Shown: positions 11,107-22,280 of the stretch, piece after piece
Layout: the number at the start of each line of letters is the position of its first letter
How positions within the stretch are numbered: position 1 is the stretch's first letter
From: Ophioceras dolichostomum
Taxonomy: Eukaryota > Ascomycota > Sordariomycetes > Magnaporthales > Ophioceraceae
Direction of reading: 5' to 3'
Length of the DNA: 64,000 nucleotides
Assembly: GCA_003049485.1 (NCBI GenBank)
Contig: PYST01000045.1
Location: forward strand, 98,393 to 162,392
The notes under the pieces: model-generated
Told to the model about the DNA's origin: nothing
Databases searched by the model: none
Seen by the model: the letters and a program-made list of their open reading frames with translations, nothing else
Translations under genes and position numbers: made by a program

Positions 11107-13456
11107 ATGTCGACCAGACGAGTGCCTTTGTCAAGCAACCCCAATGTCGCCAATTCCCCCCTGAGAGGCGGAGCTGCTAGTCTGGCAGCTTCGTTCTCTA
11201 AACAAAAACGCTCGTACGCAAGCACGCAGCGGGAGGAGATGTACGGTCAACACCCTCCTCCGGCCAAAAAGCAGATGCTCAATAATGCCATCGCTCGACC
11301 CGTCCAACCCAGCGCCCCAGCCAAGCCGAGGGCCACGGCAACAACCCATGGCGGCTCCGTACGAGGCGAGAGGGAACGGTCGACAGCTTCACAGCAGCAA
11401 AAGCAGGCGTCGAGGCCCCAGTTTAAAGACGAGGACATCGAGGCAATCCAGAAGTGGGTGAGCAACCAGCGAACCCACTTCCCACGCTACGTTTTTTACT
11501 TCGAGAGTGTCCCCGACGATGTCCGGGCTAGGCTCGCACGACAGCTCAATGTCCTTGGAGCAGTAAGTGTTACCCTCGTCACACGTGTCTCAGGGCTTTC
11601 CCCCTTATTCTTTCCACCCTTTCGTTTTGCTTCTTTGTAAAATGTGAGAATGTCTCTTGCAGCACGTTGACAAACCCATCTCTCCTCCCCCTTGCCCCTA
11701 TTCAGCGCGAAGAGAAGTTCTTCTCGATCGAGATCACCCACGTCGTCACGACCCGGACCATCCCAAAGGCGCAGACCACCTCGCAGGGCACCACCTCGGA
11801 GGCGAGCCACGAGGAGCCGGAGCATCATCATCACAAGCAGCCGCAGACTATCAATCCGTCGCTGCTTAGTCGAATGTCGGATGTGTCCAGTGCGAAGCGG
11901 AAGCTCTTCGAGGTCGCCACTGCCAGCCGGCGAGCCCCCATCAACCTCGTTGATGATGCCGCCGTCCGTCGGCCCAAGGTTACGCGGACTGCCGACATCC
12001 TGGAGAGGGCCCGTGATATGGGCAAGAAGATCTGGTCGTTGGAGAAGATGCAGCGGGTTGTTAATACCATCTTGGAGCCGGACCCATACCGCCGGTACGA
12101 GCTGGCCTCCGGCGTTAGGTCTGCCGGCCACAGCCAGTCCTCCAAGGCCCTGGAAGACGGGACCCTTCTCCAGCTCCTGAACAAGGAGCGCGCCAGCGGG
12201 CCGTCGGATCGTGATGCGTCAGTGTCCATGCGGGAGCTCCACCTGTTCAAGGGTCCCTTCATTTATGTCTACGACATCGAGGAGAAGCAACGGCCGATTA
12301 TGGTCAGGGAATACTCCAAGGCCGCCGATAAAAATTCCGGGGAGTGGCCCCAGTTCCGGTCTGCTGCGAAGGGTCGCTGTCCGTTTGTCGAGGACGAGAT
12401 GGAGGAAAAAGCGAAGAAGCAGGCACGCGCTGCCGCTGTCGCTGCTGCTGCTGCTCCCCCGGCCACCAACCCAGCCATCGAGTCTGCTCTTAGATTAGAG
12501 CCGCCTGTACACATCTCGCGGCCGAGGCCTGTGACGGGGAAGCGTAGCCTCGCAGAAATGGACGACGCCATTAACCGTGGGGCCGGCGCACCTCCCTCGC
12601 AGATCTTTGCTCCGGCGAAGATGATCACCCCTCCGACGATCGACTTCAACCCGGGCATCAACAATGCCTTCACGAGCCGCGCCCGGCCTGCACGGTTTCT
12701 CGCCGGCGAGCCCGTCGCATCGGGCCTGCAGCCGTCAGGTATCACGTCCGCCATCCGCTCGCAGATGGTGTCGTCCACCACCGGGGCTCTGGGGGGCAAG
12801 ACTGGTGTCAGCAAGGAGGTCATGGGTCTTCAGCGGAAGGTGCTCCAGAGGAGCAACCACTCGACTTCTCATGCGCAGGACCCCAGCTCGCGCCGCTACG
12901 CCGACATGAGTGTAGATAGCGGCTCGTTCATCCGCTCGGCTAGCATGGGCTACACGACGACGACTACCGCGATCACCGTTAATACTACCGCCGGCAACGC
13001 ACCTGTCCCGGCCACTGCCAATATGGGCCGCAACCGGGTCGAGGTGCTCGACGAGGCACTGAAACTCAGGGACGAGAAGCACAGGCGAACTCACAGCGTC
13101 CCAAGCCGGTTGCCGGCGAAGCCCAAGAAGCGGGATCCCAAGCCCGGGTACTGCGAGAACTGCCAGGATAAGTTTGATGATTTCGACGATGTTAGTCACC
13201 CCCTCTTTCTCTTTTCTATTTTGCTTCACCGCCGTGGGATCGCCTCGCTAATCATCGCGCCGGTCAACAGCACATACAATCCCGCACGCATCGCAAGTTT
13301 GCCGAGAACGATGACAACTGGAAAGATCTGGACGCCCTACTGGGCGAGCTCAGACGCGAGGTCAAATACCAGCAGCAGTATGACGAGGAGGACGTCGATG
13401 AGCACCACCACCATGAGGGCTGGGCGTCTTCGCCTTCGGCGGAACATTGTCGATGA
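11107..13456 (+). CDS. dbf4: Dbf4/NimO-like regulatory subunit of the Cdc7 (DDK) kinase
   Basis: Exons 11107-11562, 11706-13190 and 13271-13456 give 708 residues; introns are 143 and 80 bp. Start 11107 gives MSTRRVPLSSNP, typical of fungal relatives. All three Dbf4 landmarks are visible. Motif N, a BRCT-like block, spans about 120-175 and crosses intron 1 (FPRYVFYFESVPDD then REEKFFSIEITHVV). Motif M is at about 331-360 (LFKGPFIYVYDIEEKQRPIM). Motif C, the zf-DBF zinc finger, has Cys635-x2-Cys638-x9-His648-x5-His654. Intron 2 separates its Cys pair from its His pair. Dbf4 activates Cdc7, which phosphorylates MCM to fire replication origins; NimO is the Aspergillus counterpart. The segments between motifs are Ala/Ser/Thr-rich and look disordered. 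The tail contains an HHHH run. Confidence 0.9.
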
Positions 13457-14903
13457 GGCTGATGGCGGTGCTCATCACTCACCTCCGCGCTCGTCGACTT
13501 TAGTAATCTTACCACTTACACATTCGGTTACGACCCCCGTCGGCTCTCCTTCGACTCGTCGCCTCAGCAGCTCAATACCACCCAGTCCATCCATCCATCC
13601 ATTCATCTCCCTCTACACCGGTCCCGTGAAACAAGCACGTCCTCGGTCCCTCCGCCCATTCTATTCTCCTCTGGTCCCCCCTCCCTCTCATACCTTCCTC
13701 TACCCCTCAGTCAGCCCACGTTAGTCAGTTACATATCCCATGACATGTTTTTTTTTCTTGCTTCTTGGACGGATGGCGTCAGAACGATGATGATACGTCT
13801 TTTCAGATCGATCAACACAAGCACATCGCAGCACCGCGCAGCACAAGAAATCTTGTTCGATTCCTTTTCCATTCTTCTACGGACCCAGCAACGCATACAT
13901 GGATACATCATTTATGGATCATTTAGCATTTAAAACATGGCGGCGGCGCAGGTGTTTTTTTATTTCTTGGTCAAGGCTTTTTTTTTTTATTCTCTTGGTG
14001 CTTTGCTTGGTGTATGGCATCTCTTTTTTTCTCTTGACTTCCTTTAACGCGTCATGGCTGGGCGGGGAGATGGGTTGGTTTTTGACTTGGACTGGCTCGA
14101 AAAGGCTAACGCAGAGGGGGGCTGGTTTGCGTTACTATCGACGAAGAAGGGGCACTTGGTTATCTCTTTGTGGCTCAGAGGGGGGAGAGGCGACCAGGGG
14201 ATGGATTAGGGGGATAGAGGGATGGACGGATGGATGCTGGGCTTCGTCGATGAGCCCGCTGCCGCGCTGGTCTGATGACCTCAGGCCGTGGAGCAGGTCG
14301 ACGGCAGGTAAATATTATATCGGCATGTGTACATTGTATTATACGATACTGGAAGAAACGAAATTAAATGGCTTGTTTATCTTGGACATGTTCGACTCTT
14401 CCAACTAGCCAGGCAGCGGGGCGTTGAGTAAACGGCAGTGGTGATGAGAGATTGGGAGCGTACACTGTTCAGCACGTAAAACTTGGCGAGAAGGCGAGGC
14501 GTTGCACGCAGTAGCTTCTGGATGCTAATGAACGTCTAGCTGACGACCGAGTCGATCTCAGGGGTAGCTGCTTTCATTGCCCGAATTGGTGCTGTGATAC
14601 GGGGTCATATATGTGGGGCTGCCCTCGAGGTCCTGCGTCGATTTGGAGGCTTGATGTCATCAGCTCACTACAGAGCCTCATCACACCTGTACTTAATCAC
14701 AGCTCCCCCCGTCAAAGCCTTTCGAGGCAGCTGCCTATAAAAGCCAATCGAGTTGTCGAGCCAATCCAGGTTTAGAGCTGGATGTAATACCAGTGTTCGA
14801 TTACAACACCTTTCTTTCTCTTCATAAGCGAAAGCCAAACGCAAAACCGAGTACGAAGGCGAGCCGAGGCAACAAGCAAATCGACGCATCGAAGCAAGCG
14901 AAC
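13457..14903. other. Intergenic region between DBF4 and ATG12
   Basis: The DBF4 3' region is on the left and the ATG12 promoter on the right. It contains long T tracts near 13745 and 13977. No supported coding sequence was seen. Confidence 0.5.
14736..14750 (+). promoter_or_regulatory. TATA box followed by a CCAAT element, ATG12 promoter
   Basis: TATAAAA (14736-14742) is directly followed by GCCAATCG. It lies about 165 bp upstream of the ATG12 start codon, a suitable place for a core promoter. The second ATG at 14793, in frame, would fall inside the leader. Confidence 0.4.
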
Positions 14904-15670
14904 ATGTCGTCCCCACCAGCATACACACGGAGCCCTCGACCACGTCGCCCCTCCTCCTCACTAAGCTCCAACCCGACTGCACGACTCGCAGCGGCCCAAG
15001 CAGCAGCGGCAGCTTCTCCCTCCCCTCCATCATCGCCCCGCCCGGGCGGCGGTCGCATAATCCCCGTAGATGGCGCCGCCACCGTGGCTGACGAAGACGA
15101 TGAAGCCGCCGCCGATGACGACGACGAATCCGGGCGGCCGCCGAGCCCAGACCTGCCCTTGACGATGACGGCGTCCGCGATACTGAGCCAACTGCCTCGT
15201 GACGCGACGGCCGCTCTCGCGGAAGCGGGGACTTTTCCCCCGGACATGAAGGTGGTGGTGCGGCTCAGACCCGTGGGCGGCAGCGCCCCTCCCCTGCCGA
15301 AGACGGATCTGCGGAGGATAAGCGCCTCGCATCGCTTCGAGGTCGTGGTGGCGTCTATCAGGCGGGCGCTCAAGGTCGCGCCGACCGACAGCGTGTTCCT
15401 CTATGTCAACCAGACGTTTGCGCCGGCGCTGGATGAGATCGTGGGGAATTTGCATAGGGTGAGTAGGTTGTGGTGAAGCAAAGGATGGTCGACGCTCTTC
15501 GTCCCCCTTTTGGTTGCTTGTTTGCCTAGCCTGCTTACTCTCCGTTTCATGGAACTATTGGACTCAGAACCTATCGACTGACCACGCTCGATTTTTCGTT
15601 ACTTCAGTGCTTCAAGGACTCCAGCGGCCAGCTGAACGTGTTTTACTCGATGACCCCAGCGTTCGGTTGA
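14904..15670 (+). CDS. atg12: Autophagy ubiquitin-like modifier Atg12
   Basis: Exons 14904-15458 and 15608-15670 (intron 15459-15607) give 205 residues. The N-terminal ~110 residues are Ser/Pro/Ala-rich with an acidic run (DEDDEAAADDDDES). The ubiquitin fold starts at about 113 with DMKVVVRLRPVGG and continues through SHRFEVVVASIRRAL, VFLYVNQTFAP and, on exon 2, CFKDSSGQLNVFYSMTPAFG. The C-terminus is Gly205, exposed without processing as in all Atg12 proteins. It is activated by Atg7, transferred by Atg10 and conjugated to Atg5; the Atg12-Atg5-Atg16 complex promotes Atg8 lipidation on the phagophore. The frame is open upstream to an ATG at 14793; 14904 was chosen because a TATA box lies suitably upstream and the extra residues are basic and unconserved. 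Confidence 0.93.
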
Positions 15671-16067
15671 GAATTCCCTCAGCGACAGCGTGAGCTATAC
15701 GGCCCAACGAACATCACAATCGCAAGAGCCATCCACGCCGCAGACACAAGCAAACCTCAGCCTACGAGATTTTTCCAAGGAAAATAGTCTTCTATTCGCG
15801 CCGAAATGCTAGACACTGAAGAGCCGCCATGGGCTGAGAATACCAGAAGCGTCATACGCAAAAGAAAGAACGCCTATCGGTTCGTACCCAAATGCATTCC
15901 TTATCCGCTGTCCCTTTTTACCACAACGAGAAATGGCAGGAAGGCACTAGGTATCCATACACCGGCCGTCAACGCTTACCAAGCAAAACTAAAGGAAATG
16001 CACATATATACGAATAAAAAAACAAGAGAAAGAAATGACAATTACTGCCCTCAGAGTGTATGTGGCC
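15671..16067. other. Short convergent 3' region between ATG12 and PANB
   Basis: About 400 bp between two stop codons of convergent genes. Their transcripts probably overlap or nearly touch. Nothing else was recognised. Confidence 0.5.
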
Positions 16068-17285
16068 TTACTCCGACCCCGCCGCCGCCGGCGGAACCTT
16101 CCCCTCCGCCTCCTCAACAGCATCCACAAACGCATCTAGCTCCTCCTTAGGGATGGGATATGTGTGCTCCGGGGCCGGGTACGCGCGGCTCTTGACCTCA
16201 TCCCGATACGCCTCTATCGCACGGAGGGCCTCGCCCCAGACATCGCCGTACCTCTTGACGAACTTGGGCAGGAACCTGCCCGGCGGCGAGTTGCCCGTCA
16301 TGTCGATCTGCACGAGCACCTGCCCGGAGCAGCCGTTGCCCGCGCCGATTCCGATGGTGGGGATGCTCAGCTTCTCGGTGACGACGGCGGCCACCTCGGC
16401 GGGCACGGCCTCGACGACGACGGCGAATGCCCCGGCCTCCTGCACGGCCAGCGCGTCGTCGAGCACGGCCAGCGCGGCGTCGCGCGTCTTCCCCTGCACG
16501 CGGAACCCGCCCAGCGCGTTCTGCCGCTGGGGCGTCAGGCCCACGTGCGCCAGGACGGGGACCCCCGCCGCGACGAGCCGGCGGATCGTGGGCGCAATCT
16601 CGCGGCCGCCCTCGAGCTTCACCCCTTGCATGCGCCCTTCCTTGATCACCCGGAACGCGGTCTCGAGCGCCTGGGAGGGCGAGATCTCGTAGGAGCCCAT
16701 GGGCAGGTCGCCGACCGTGAACGCGGAGGAGACGGCGCGGGAGACGGACCGGCAGTGGAGCAGCATCTCCTCGAGGATGATCTCCGAGGTGTCGGGCATG
16801 CCGAGCGCCACCATGGCGAGGGAGTCGCCCACGAGCACGACGTCCATGCCGGCCGCGTCGGCGACGTGAGCGGAGGGGAAGTCGTGCGCGGTCATGACGG
16901 TTATGGGCTCGCGGCGCTTGTGAAGGGTGCGCAGCGTGTTGAGGGTCACTTTTTTGCGGGGGTTGGGGGAGGGGGACCCCATTGGCGAGTGGGAGGAGTG
17001 GCGGCGTTGTTCATGGTTGTGAGGGGGCAGCAGCCGGGGGTATGGTGAGTGTGATGGATCGTGTAGGGCGGGGAGAGCAGTAGAGGTGACGGTGATGTTA
17101 TGATGGTGTTGTTGTTGTGATTGTGTGCTAGGCCGGACAGTGCTGTTTCTGCTGATGGTGCTGCTGTTCCTGGTCGTTGTTGTTGTGTTGGTGATGGTGG
17201 TGGTCGTGGTCGCGGTGGTGGCGCCCCTGAGCATGGAGGCACATGACCTGGCCAGTTGGCTGGTGACGGCGGCGGTGACACGCAT
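16068..17285 (-). CDS. panB: Ketopantoate hydroxymethyltransferase (3-methyl-2-oxobutanoate hydroxymethyltransferase)
   Basis: Single-exon gene of 405 residues. It transfers a hydroxymethyl group from 5,10-methylene-THF to alpha-ketoisovalerate, the first committed step to pantothenate and CoA (EC 2.1.2.11). The barrel starts at about 104 (KKVTLNTL, then ITVMTAHDFPSAHVADAAG). It carries the family signatures: VLVGDSLAMV with the metal-binding Asp, MGSYEISPSQAL, GVKLEGG with the active-site Lys, HVGLTPQRQNALGGFRVQG and IGIGAGNGCSGQVLV. The first ~100 residues are Thr-, Asn-, Ser- and His-rich, poor in acidic residues and contain Arg. This fits a long mitochondrial targeting region, as fungal PanB is often mitochondrial. 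That region is encoded by imperfect GTT/GGT trinucleotide runs (17060-17220) and is probably length-variable. The gene is convergent with ATG12. Confidence 0.93.
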   Translation of the reverse strand: MRVTAAVTSQLARSCASMLRGATTATTTTTITNTTTTTRNSSTISRNSTVRPSTQSQQQHHHNITVTSTALPALHDPSHSPYPRLLPPHNHEQRRHSSHSPMGSPSPNPRKKVTLNTLRTLHKRREPITVMTAHDFPSAHVADAAGMDVVLVGDSLAMVALGMPDTSEIILEEMLLHCRSVSRAVSSAFTVGDLPMGSYEISPSQALETAFRVIKEGRMQGVKLEGGREIAPTIRRLVAAGVPVLAHVGLTPQRQNALGGFRVQGKTRDAALAVLDDALAVQEAGAFAVVVEAVPAEVAAVVTEKLSIPTIGIGAGNGCSGQVLVQIDMTGNSPPGRFLPKFVKRYGDVWGEALRAIEAYRDEVKSRAYPAPEHTYPIPKEELDAFVDAVEEAEGKVPPAAAGSE

Positions 17286-19495
17286 GTTGAAGATACCTCA
17301 CGTGCTCAACTAACTTGGCCCTATGACGAGGTACTATGTACCTGTGATCACAGTTGTGATGATCGAAGAAATTCGGAGAAATTTGCAGACGGGGAGGCAG
17401 CTGGCAAAAAAATTATCGGTATTCTTAGAATTGAAAATGAAAGAGGAAGAGAATGGGACTCCATTTGAAGCGAGGGGGGAAATTTTCTGGCGGTCTTTTT
17501 AATAAGCTTGGTCATGATGGTTTTTACTCGCGTACAATTGAGTATCACCTCTCTGTGTTCTGGTGTTTTCCTTTCACTTTGCAAATCCCACCACCCCATC
17601 CGCTGCTCCACTCCTTTCCTGGTTGCCGACGCCCGAACGGGCCGGCCAGCTGGCTCATAGAGGTAAGGTAGTTCCGTCAACGATCCACCGCAAAAGTCCG
17701 ACCGTTGCCAGCTGCCAGTACACGGGCTAGGGGCAAGGCCCAGACAGGTCGAGCCGAGGCTCTTTCACTACCCCTAATAAACTGCCTCTGTTCCTACCGT
17801 GGCTCTGCTGTGGCCGAAGCCTCTTTGGCCTAGGTCGGCGTGTGGTGGCTGGATGTCATGTGGCGAATACCTGGGGAACCATCAAGTTTCATGCCTTAGT
17901 GCCCCTTTCCCGGATTTAGATACTGGATTATCAATTGACGCCTTGTTCGTTTGCAATGCTTGGGTGGAAGTGGTGACTAGACGACGTAGCGGAGTTTCCC
18001 GAGCGATTCGGGTGGTTCGGAACCTCAGGGGTTGATGACTTGCCTAGCCTGTACTTTTTCCTATCTTGCTTTATCGCGTCCCAGAATTTCGATATTCCAT
18101 CACATCTCGAGTCAAATACGAATGCTCAATCCGTAGCACTTCGACGCGTTTAGGTTAGGCCCATCCACAGCCTCTTCGGTTGATTGCCGGGACAAAAGGC
18201 GCCAGAGGTGCAGTTTGCATGAGGAGTGCCGTAAGCCAACCAGTGTCGGTGACGTAGCCGGGTATGGGACCAAACAGGGGGCAAAGGACAGGGGAGGACC
18301 CCGCCCTCGTGACCAAAGCGACGAACTGACGAGAGAACCAAGTTATCAGTCAGGTGTCGTCAGGTGAGCTTTTCGTGATAGCGAATCCGGAAGACTTACT
18401 GCGGCACGTACCCAGGTATGAACGTTCCAAAAATCCTCCGGCACGGCAGCCTATCGGAGCGGCAAGTCGATCAAATCCTTTGTTGAGCGAGCGGCCGGAC
18501 GGGTGTTGGCGACTGACACAAAGTTGGCCCTCTCTGACTGACTGATCGCTGTCAACCCGGAATAAAGGGGACAGCCGAGCTGGCGACGATGCCCAACCTC
18601 AGTCCAAGCCAGGCTAGGAATAGAGAGAGGTGATCCATCAATGCCGATTACAGGTACGACCCGGCGAGTAGGTAGTTAGTGGATGCACTGTTCAGCGGTA
18701 GTAGTGCTAGGTTGATCATTACCGCCATTTTGTCACTGCTGTTCGATCGAGTGACCGAGACGGGCCAGGGCGTCGTCTGGTCTTTCCAAACTGTAAATGC
18801 ATACCTACCTTAGGTACCTCTAGGTTCATCTATTTGCTAGGTCCGAACAAAATTCGATCGGCTTCGACTCATTTGCACGTAACTGTTCCTGGTAAATGTC
18901 AGCTTTGAAACCCGACCTGGCTGGAGGATTGGATGGCTGACTCTCGTGAGAGTCTGATCACGTCGTTGCACAAAGGGGAGGCGTGGCTGCTTGTCACTTG
19001 CCTGGGCGGTTCCGTTGCCCAACCCCACAGGCCTGTTCAGGTCCTTTATCGGGCATCGGTACTGAACAACCCCAGCAATCCCCACAGCGCCAGTAGCTTA
19101 TCAACTGCCTGCACTGACCACGCAACTCTCCGCACCACCGTCATCATCACTCCTCTCCAACCCCCAAAGTTCAGCCCCTTCTCCGCTCAACCCGACCTCA
19201 ACTCCAGACCTGCTAAGTACAGCACAACCTACGACGACCTAGTAAATCCCCCATCCGCCTTTTCAACTCGCCCTCCTACTCTTGGACTATCTCCAATCTG
19301 CCGTTTTAGGGATCCTATCCGATTTCGCCGCAAACGCTTTGCGCCAAGCCAACGCCCGATCGCTGTCCGCCGACGATCATCAGAGACAGGCTTATTACGA
19401 CCTCCTCTCGCGTCAAGGCTCCCGCTGTTCGGAGCCCACCAAGTCGCCGCTACCGCACCCGCCGACGTTCTCCGGAGCAGCAGAAATCCAGCACG
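17286..19495. other. Divergent intergenic region between PANB and UBC8
   Basis: About 2.2 kb separates the two starts. It contains a TACCTACCTTAGGTACCTCTAGG cluster at about 18802-18825, one of the palindromic motifs found across the window. No supported coding sequence was seen. A frame open from 18933 to 19559 on the plus strand has no recognisable domain. Confidence 0.5.
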
Positions 19496-21263
19496 ATGGC
19501 GAGTCCTCGGCGACGCATCGAGACAGATGTACGGAAACCCCGCCTGTCCCGTCATCTAACTCTACGTCCCACGACATCGATCAAGGAACCCCCACGCTGA
19601 CCGTATCTCCCACTCTCTCAACTCTCTAGGTTATGAAGTGCGTCTCACGATCTGCTCCGTCTGCCTCCTCCCTTGGTCTGCTCACTCTTCTCCCTTGTAC
19701 TAACAGTGCTGGCCAGGATGTATGCTAGGAACCTCCTCCCTGCTGCCACACCTCCCAGCAGCTACTGACCAACACAGGTTGATGAGCGACTACGAGGTCA
19801 CTCTGGTGAACGACAACAGTAGGTCGAGCCCACGCGCCTCCTTCCCCCAAGCAGCATTCCCTCCCCACCAAGTCCAGCCTTGTGCCTATCACCCCTTTCT
19901 CGCCTTTTCAGAGGGTGACTAACGCATAATCTTCTTCCCCCATGCGCAGTGTGAGTCCACGGTCCAACCCGCCGATCCTCCGCCTGCCTCCGACGACTCT
20001 ATGTGTCTCCCCCCGCACTACGAACGGATCTAACGAAGGAACGCACCGATGACAACAGGCAAGAGTTCTACGTGCGGTTCAAGGGTCCCGCTGAAAGTTA
20101 GTATATGTACTGGGTGGTCGTATAAAAAGGACACGAACGCGCACGGAAAGGAAAGAAAGAAAAAAAAATTGAGAGAGAAGAGAAGGCTGACACGAGGAAC
20201 AAAATCGAAACGAAAACTCAAAACAGCACCCTTCGAAGGTGGCATATGGAAGGTCCACGTCGAACTTCCCGATCAGTACCCCTACAAGTCGCCTAGCATC
20301 GGCTTCGTAAACCGGATCTTCCACCCGAATATTGACGAGCTGTAAGTGTTTGCAAACCAAACCAGGCCTACTACCTACCTACCCGTTTGCTACGAGGGCG
20401 AGGGGCCCCCGAACCTGAGGACCAATTTTGGTGGTTTGAGACGGAGAAGAAAGCCGGACGAGAGCAAGAGGAGGCGAAGTGGACGAAGGGAGAACAAATA
20501 CTCGGAGGAGGAGGCCGGCCTCCCTCATCGACTGGCTGCAGTGGTGGTCGTGCTGTGCTGCTAGCCTGGCTGGATCGGTCTATGTCCACCCATGCATGAC
20601 ATCAAACCCCAAACTTCTGATGAGCGATCGACCTTGAATCCGGCTCAGGAGCGTTAATGATCTAACACAACGTTACGCAATCGAAAATAAGGTCCGGCTC
20701 CGTCTGCCTAGACGTCATCAACCAGACTTGGTCGCCCATGTTCGATATGATCAACATCTTCGAGGTCTTCCTGCCACAGCTGTTGCGCTATCCGAACCCG
20801 ACCGACCCCCTGAACGGCGAGGCGGCCGCCCTGCTCATGCGAGAACCGAAAAGCTACGACGTCAAGGTGAAGGGTAAGTTTTTTTTTTAAAAAAAAAAAA
20901 AGAATCAAAAAACGCCACAAAGCAACACCCAAGAAATTCTCCCTCGACCCCCTCTGAGGTCTAGGCGTAGTCGCAGCAGGTGGAGCATATCGGAGGACGA
21001 GGGTCACTCTCATGGTGGTGACGTCGATGACAGGGAGTGACGGGATGCATAATTACGCAAATGCAAGAGAGCTTTGGAACTGACCAGGCATATTTCCATT
21101 TTTTCCGTGTTCTGCGCTACACACAGAATACGTCCAGAAGTACGCCAGCAAAGACGCCGCGGACGACGCCGGCGCCGAGAGCGAAGACGACGACGACATG
21201 TCCTCGGTCGCAAGCTTCGACGACGAAGACGAGGAGCCCGCGGGCCAGATGGACGACGTCTGA
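19496..21263 (+). CDS. ubc8: Ubc8-like (UBE2H class) E2 ubiquitin-conjugating enzyme with micro-exons
   Basis: Nine exons: 19496-19528, 19630-19637 (8 nt), 19717-19719 (3 nt), 19778-19818, 19950 (1 nt), 20059-20096, 20227-20341, 20692-20873 and 21127-21263. They sum to 558 nt, encoding 185 residues. All introns are GT-AG. The product starts MASPRRRIETDVMKMLMSDY and continues NDNMQEFYVRFKGP, then IWKVHVELPDQYPYKSPSIG, HPN at 74-76 and catalytic Cys85 (SGSVCLDVINQTW). An acidic C-terminal tail (EDDDDMSS, DDEDEEP) is typical of UBE2H/Ubc8. Yeast Ubc8 works with the GID/CTLH ligase in catabolite degradation of gluconeogenic enzymes. Exons 7-9 are unambiguous. The micro-exons are inferred because only they restore frame and family spacing (yeast has VMKLLMSD and NDSMQEFHVKF). 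Confidence 0.92.
19717..19719 (+). other. Predicted 3-nt micro-exon (GAT) of UBC8
   Basis: The left intron (19638-19716) has a TACTAAC branch sequence and ends GGCCAG. The right intron (19720-19777) begins GTATGC and ends CAACACAG. Inclusion turns AA|GAT|GTTG into AAG ATG TTG (Lys-Met-Leu), keeping the residue count of other Ubc8 proteins. Skipping stays in frame but loses one residue. Confidence 0.7.
19950..19950 (+). other. Predicted single-nucleotide exon (T) of UBC8
   Basis: Exon 4 ends in A (19818) and exon 6 starts GCAAGAG (20059). Joining them directly shifts the frame. The intervening 240 nt divides into two canonical introns: GTAGGT...TGACTAAC...GCGCAG (19819-19949) and GTGAGT...ATCTAAC...CAACAG (19951-20058), with one T between. 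A+T+G gives ATG and restores NDN-M-QEFYVRF. The alternative is a single intron ending at CAAG (20063), which would give NDN-K-FYVRF, two residues shorter. Confidence 0.65.
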
Positions 21264-22269
21264 CCAGACATCTGATCAGACAGCCGACCAGGCAGAACAG
21301 CTAGACCGCTTCTTTTCACCAGGGCCTCTTTTTTTCTTACCTGACCGGCCGGGTTGCTTCAATTCCAAACGCCGAATCCGCCGGAGGGCATGAAACCGTG
21401 GTGATGACTCCAACGGAGGAGTTTTTTTTGTAGGGCTTTGTTCTTTTTCTTCCCCGGCGCTTTCGGTATTAACCCCTTTTTTTTTTCTTGTCGGGGCGTT
21501 GTCTTGCTTGCTTTCCTTATACACACGGGGGTTGCATGGATGGTCTCGAGCGGCTGTCCCGACCATCCCCTCTTCTCATATTCCCCCTAAATACCATTCA
21601 CACCCTTTCCTTTCCCATTTTTCTTTCTTTCCACACAGGGGCAGGTAGCATATTGAAACTGGGGTTATCGTCATTCTCATATTCCCTCCTTCACTCCCTT
21701 CCTCACTCTAATTAGGGACCCATCTCCTCTCTCTCCTCTCTATTCCCCCACACACCGGAGTTGCATACAGGATATTTATTTTCTTTGATCGTTTTTTTTA
21801 CCTTGGTTCCCAAGAGCCCCTTGTGCTTTTCTATTGCTTCGGTTTTTGGCTTAACTTTGCTCCTTTCAGTTCTTTTCTCTTTCTCCCCTTTCCCCGTGTC
21901 AACAGTGGGAGATGAGAACAGAAGTTACATTCGGCTGCCGCAATCCAATCGTTAGTCCGGCGAGCTTTGACTCCTTTTATTCTCCATTTTGCATTGTTCA
22001 TGCTGCTGGTTTGTTCGCTATATTTCTCCCAACTGCTCAAAGCAGAGAGCTCCTAGTTAGCTACTTTAGTGTCCAAAGTAAGGAAGGAAAAAGTAACCCT
22101 TTCCGCCCGGGGCTTCGTTGCTTCTTGCCACCATTTTCCCCCAGTGATCTCGTAATAAGTCTTGTTGCTTTCTAGTCATTCGCTGGGCTATGAATTGGTG
22201 CAAGCAAAACGTGAATGAACTTGTGATCATGCCGGTAAAGCACCGAGAGTTAAGATGTCAAGAAGAAAA

Positions 22270-22280
22270 GGGGGGGGGGG
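22270..22280. repeat. G11 homopolymer
   Basis: Eleven consecutive G in intergenic DNA; the length may be error-prone. Confidence 0.8.

Noticed and set aside
18933..19559. 208-codon plus frame overlapping UBC8 exon 1
   Set aside because: It is in a different frame from the E2 and has no domain; the UBC8 start at 19496 explains the conserved coding sequence.
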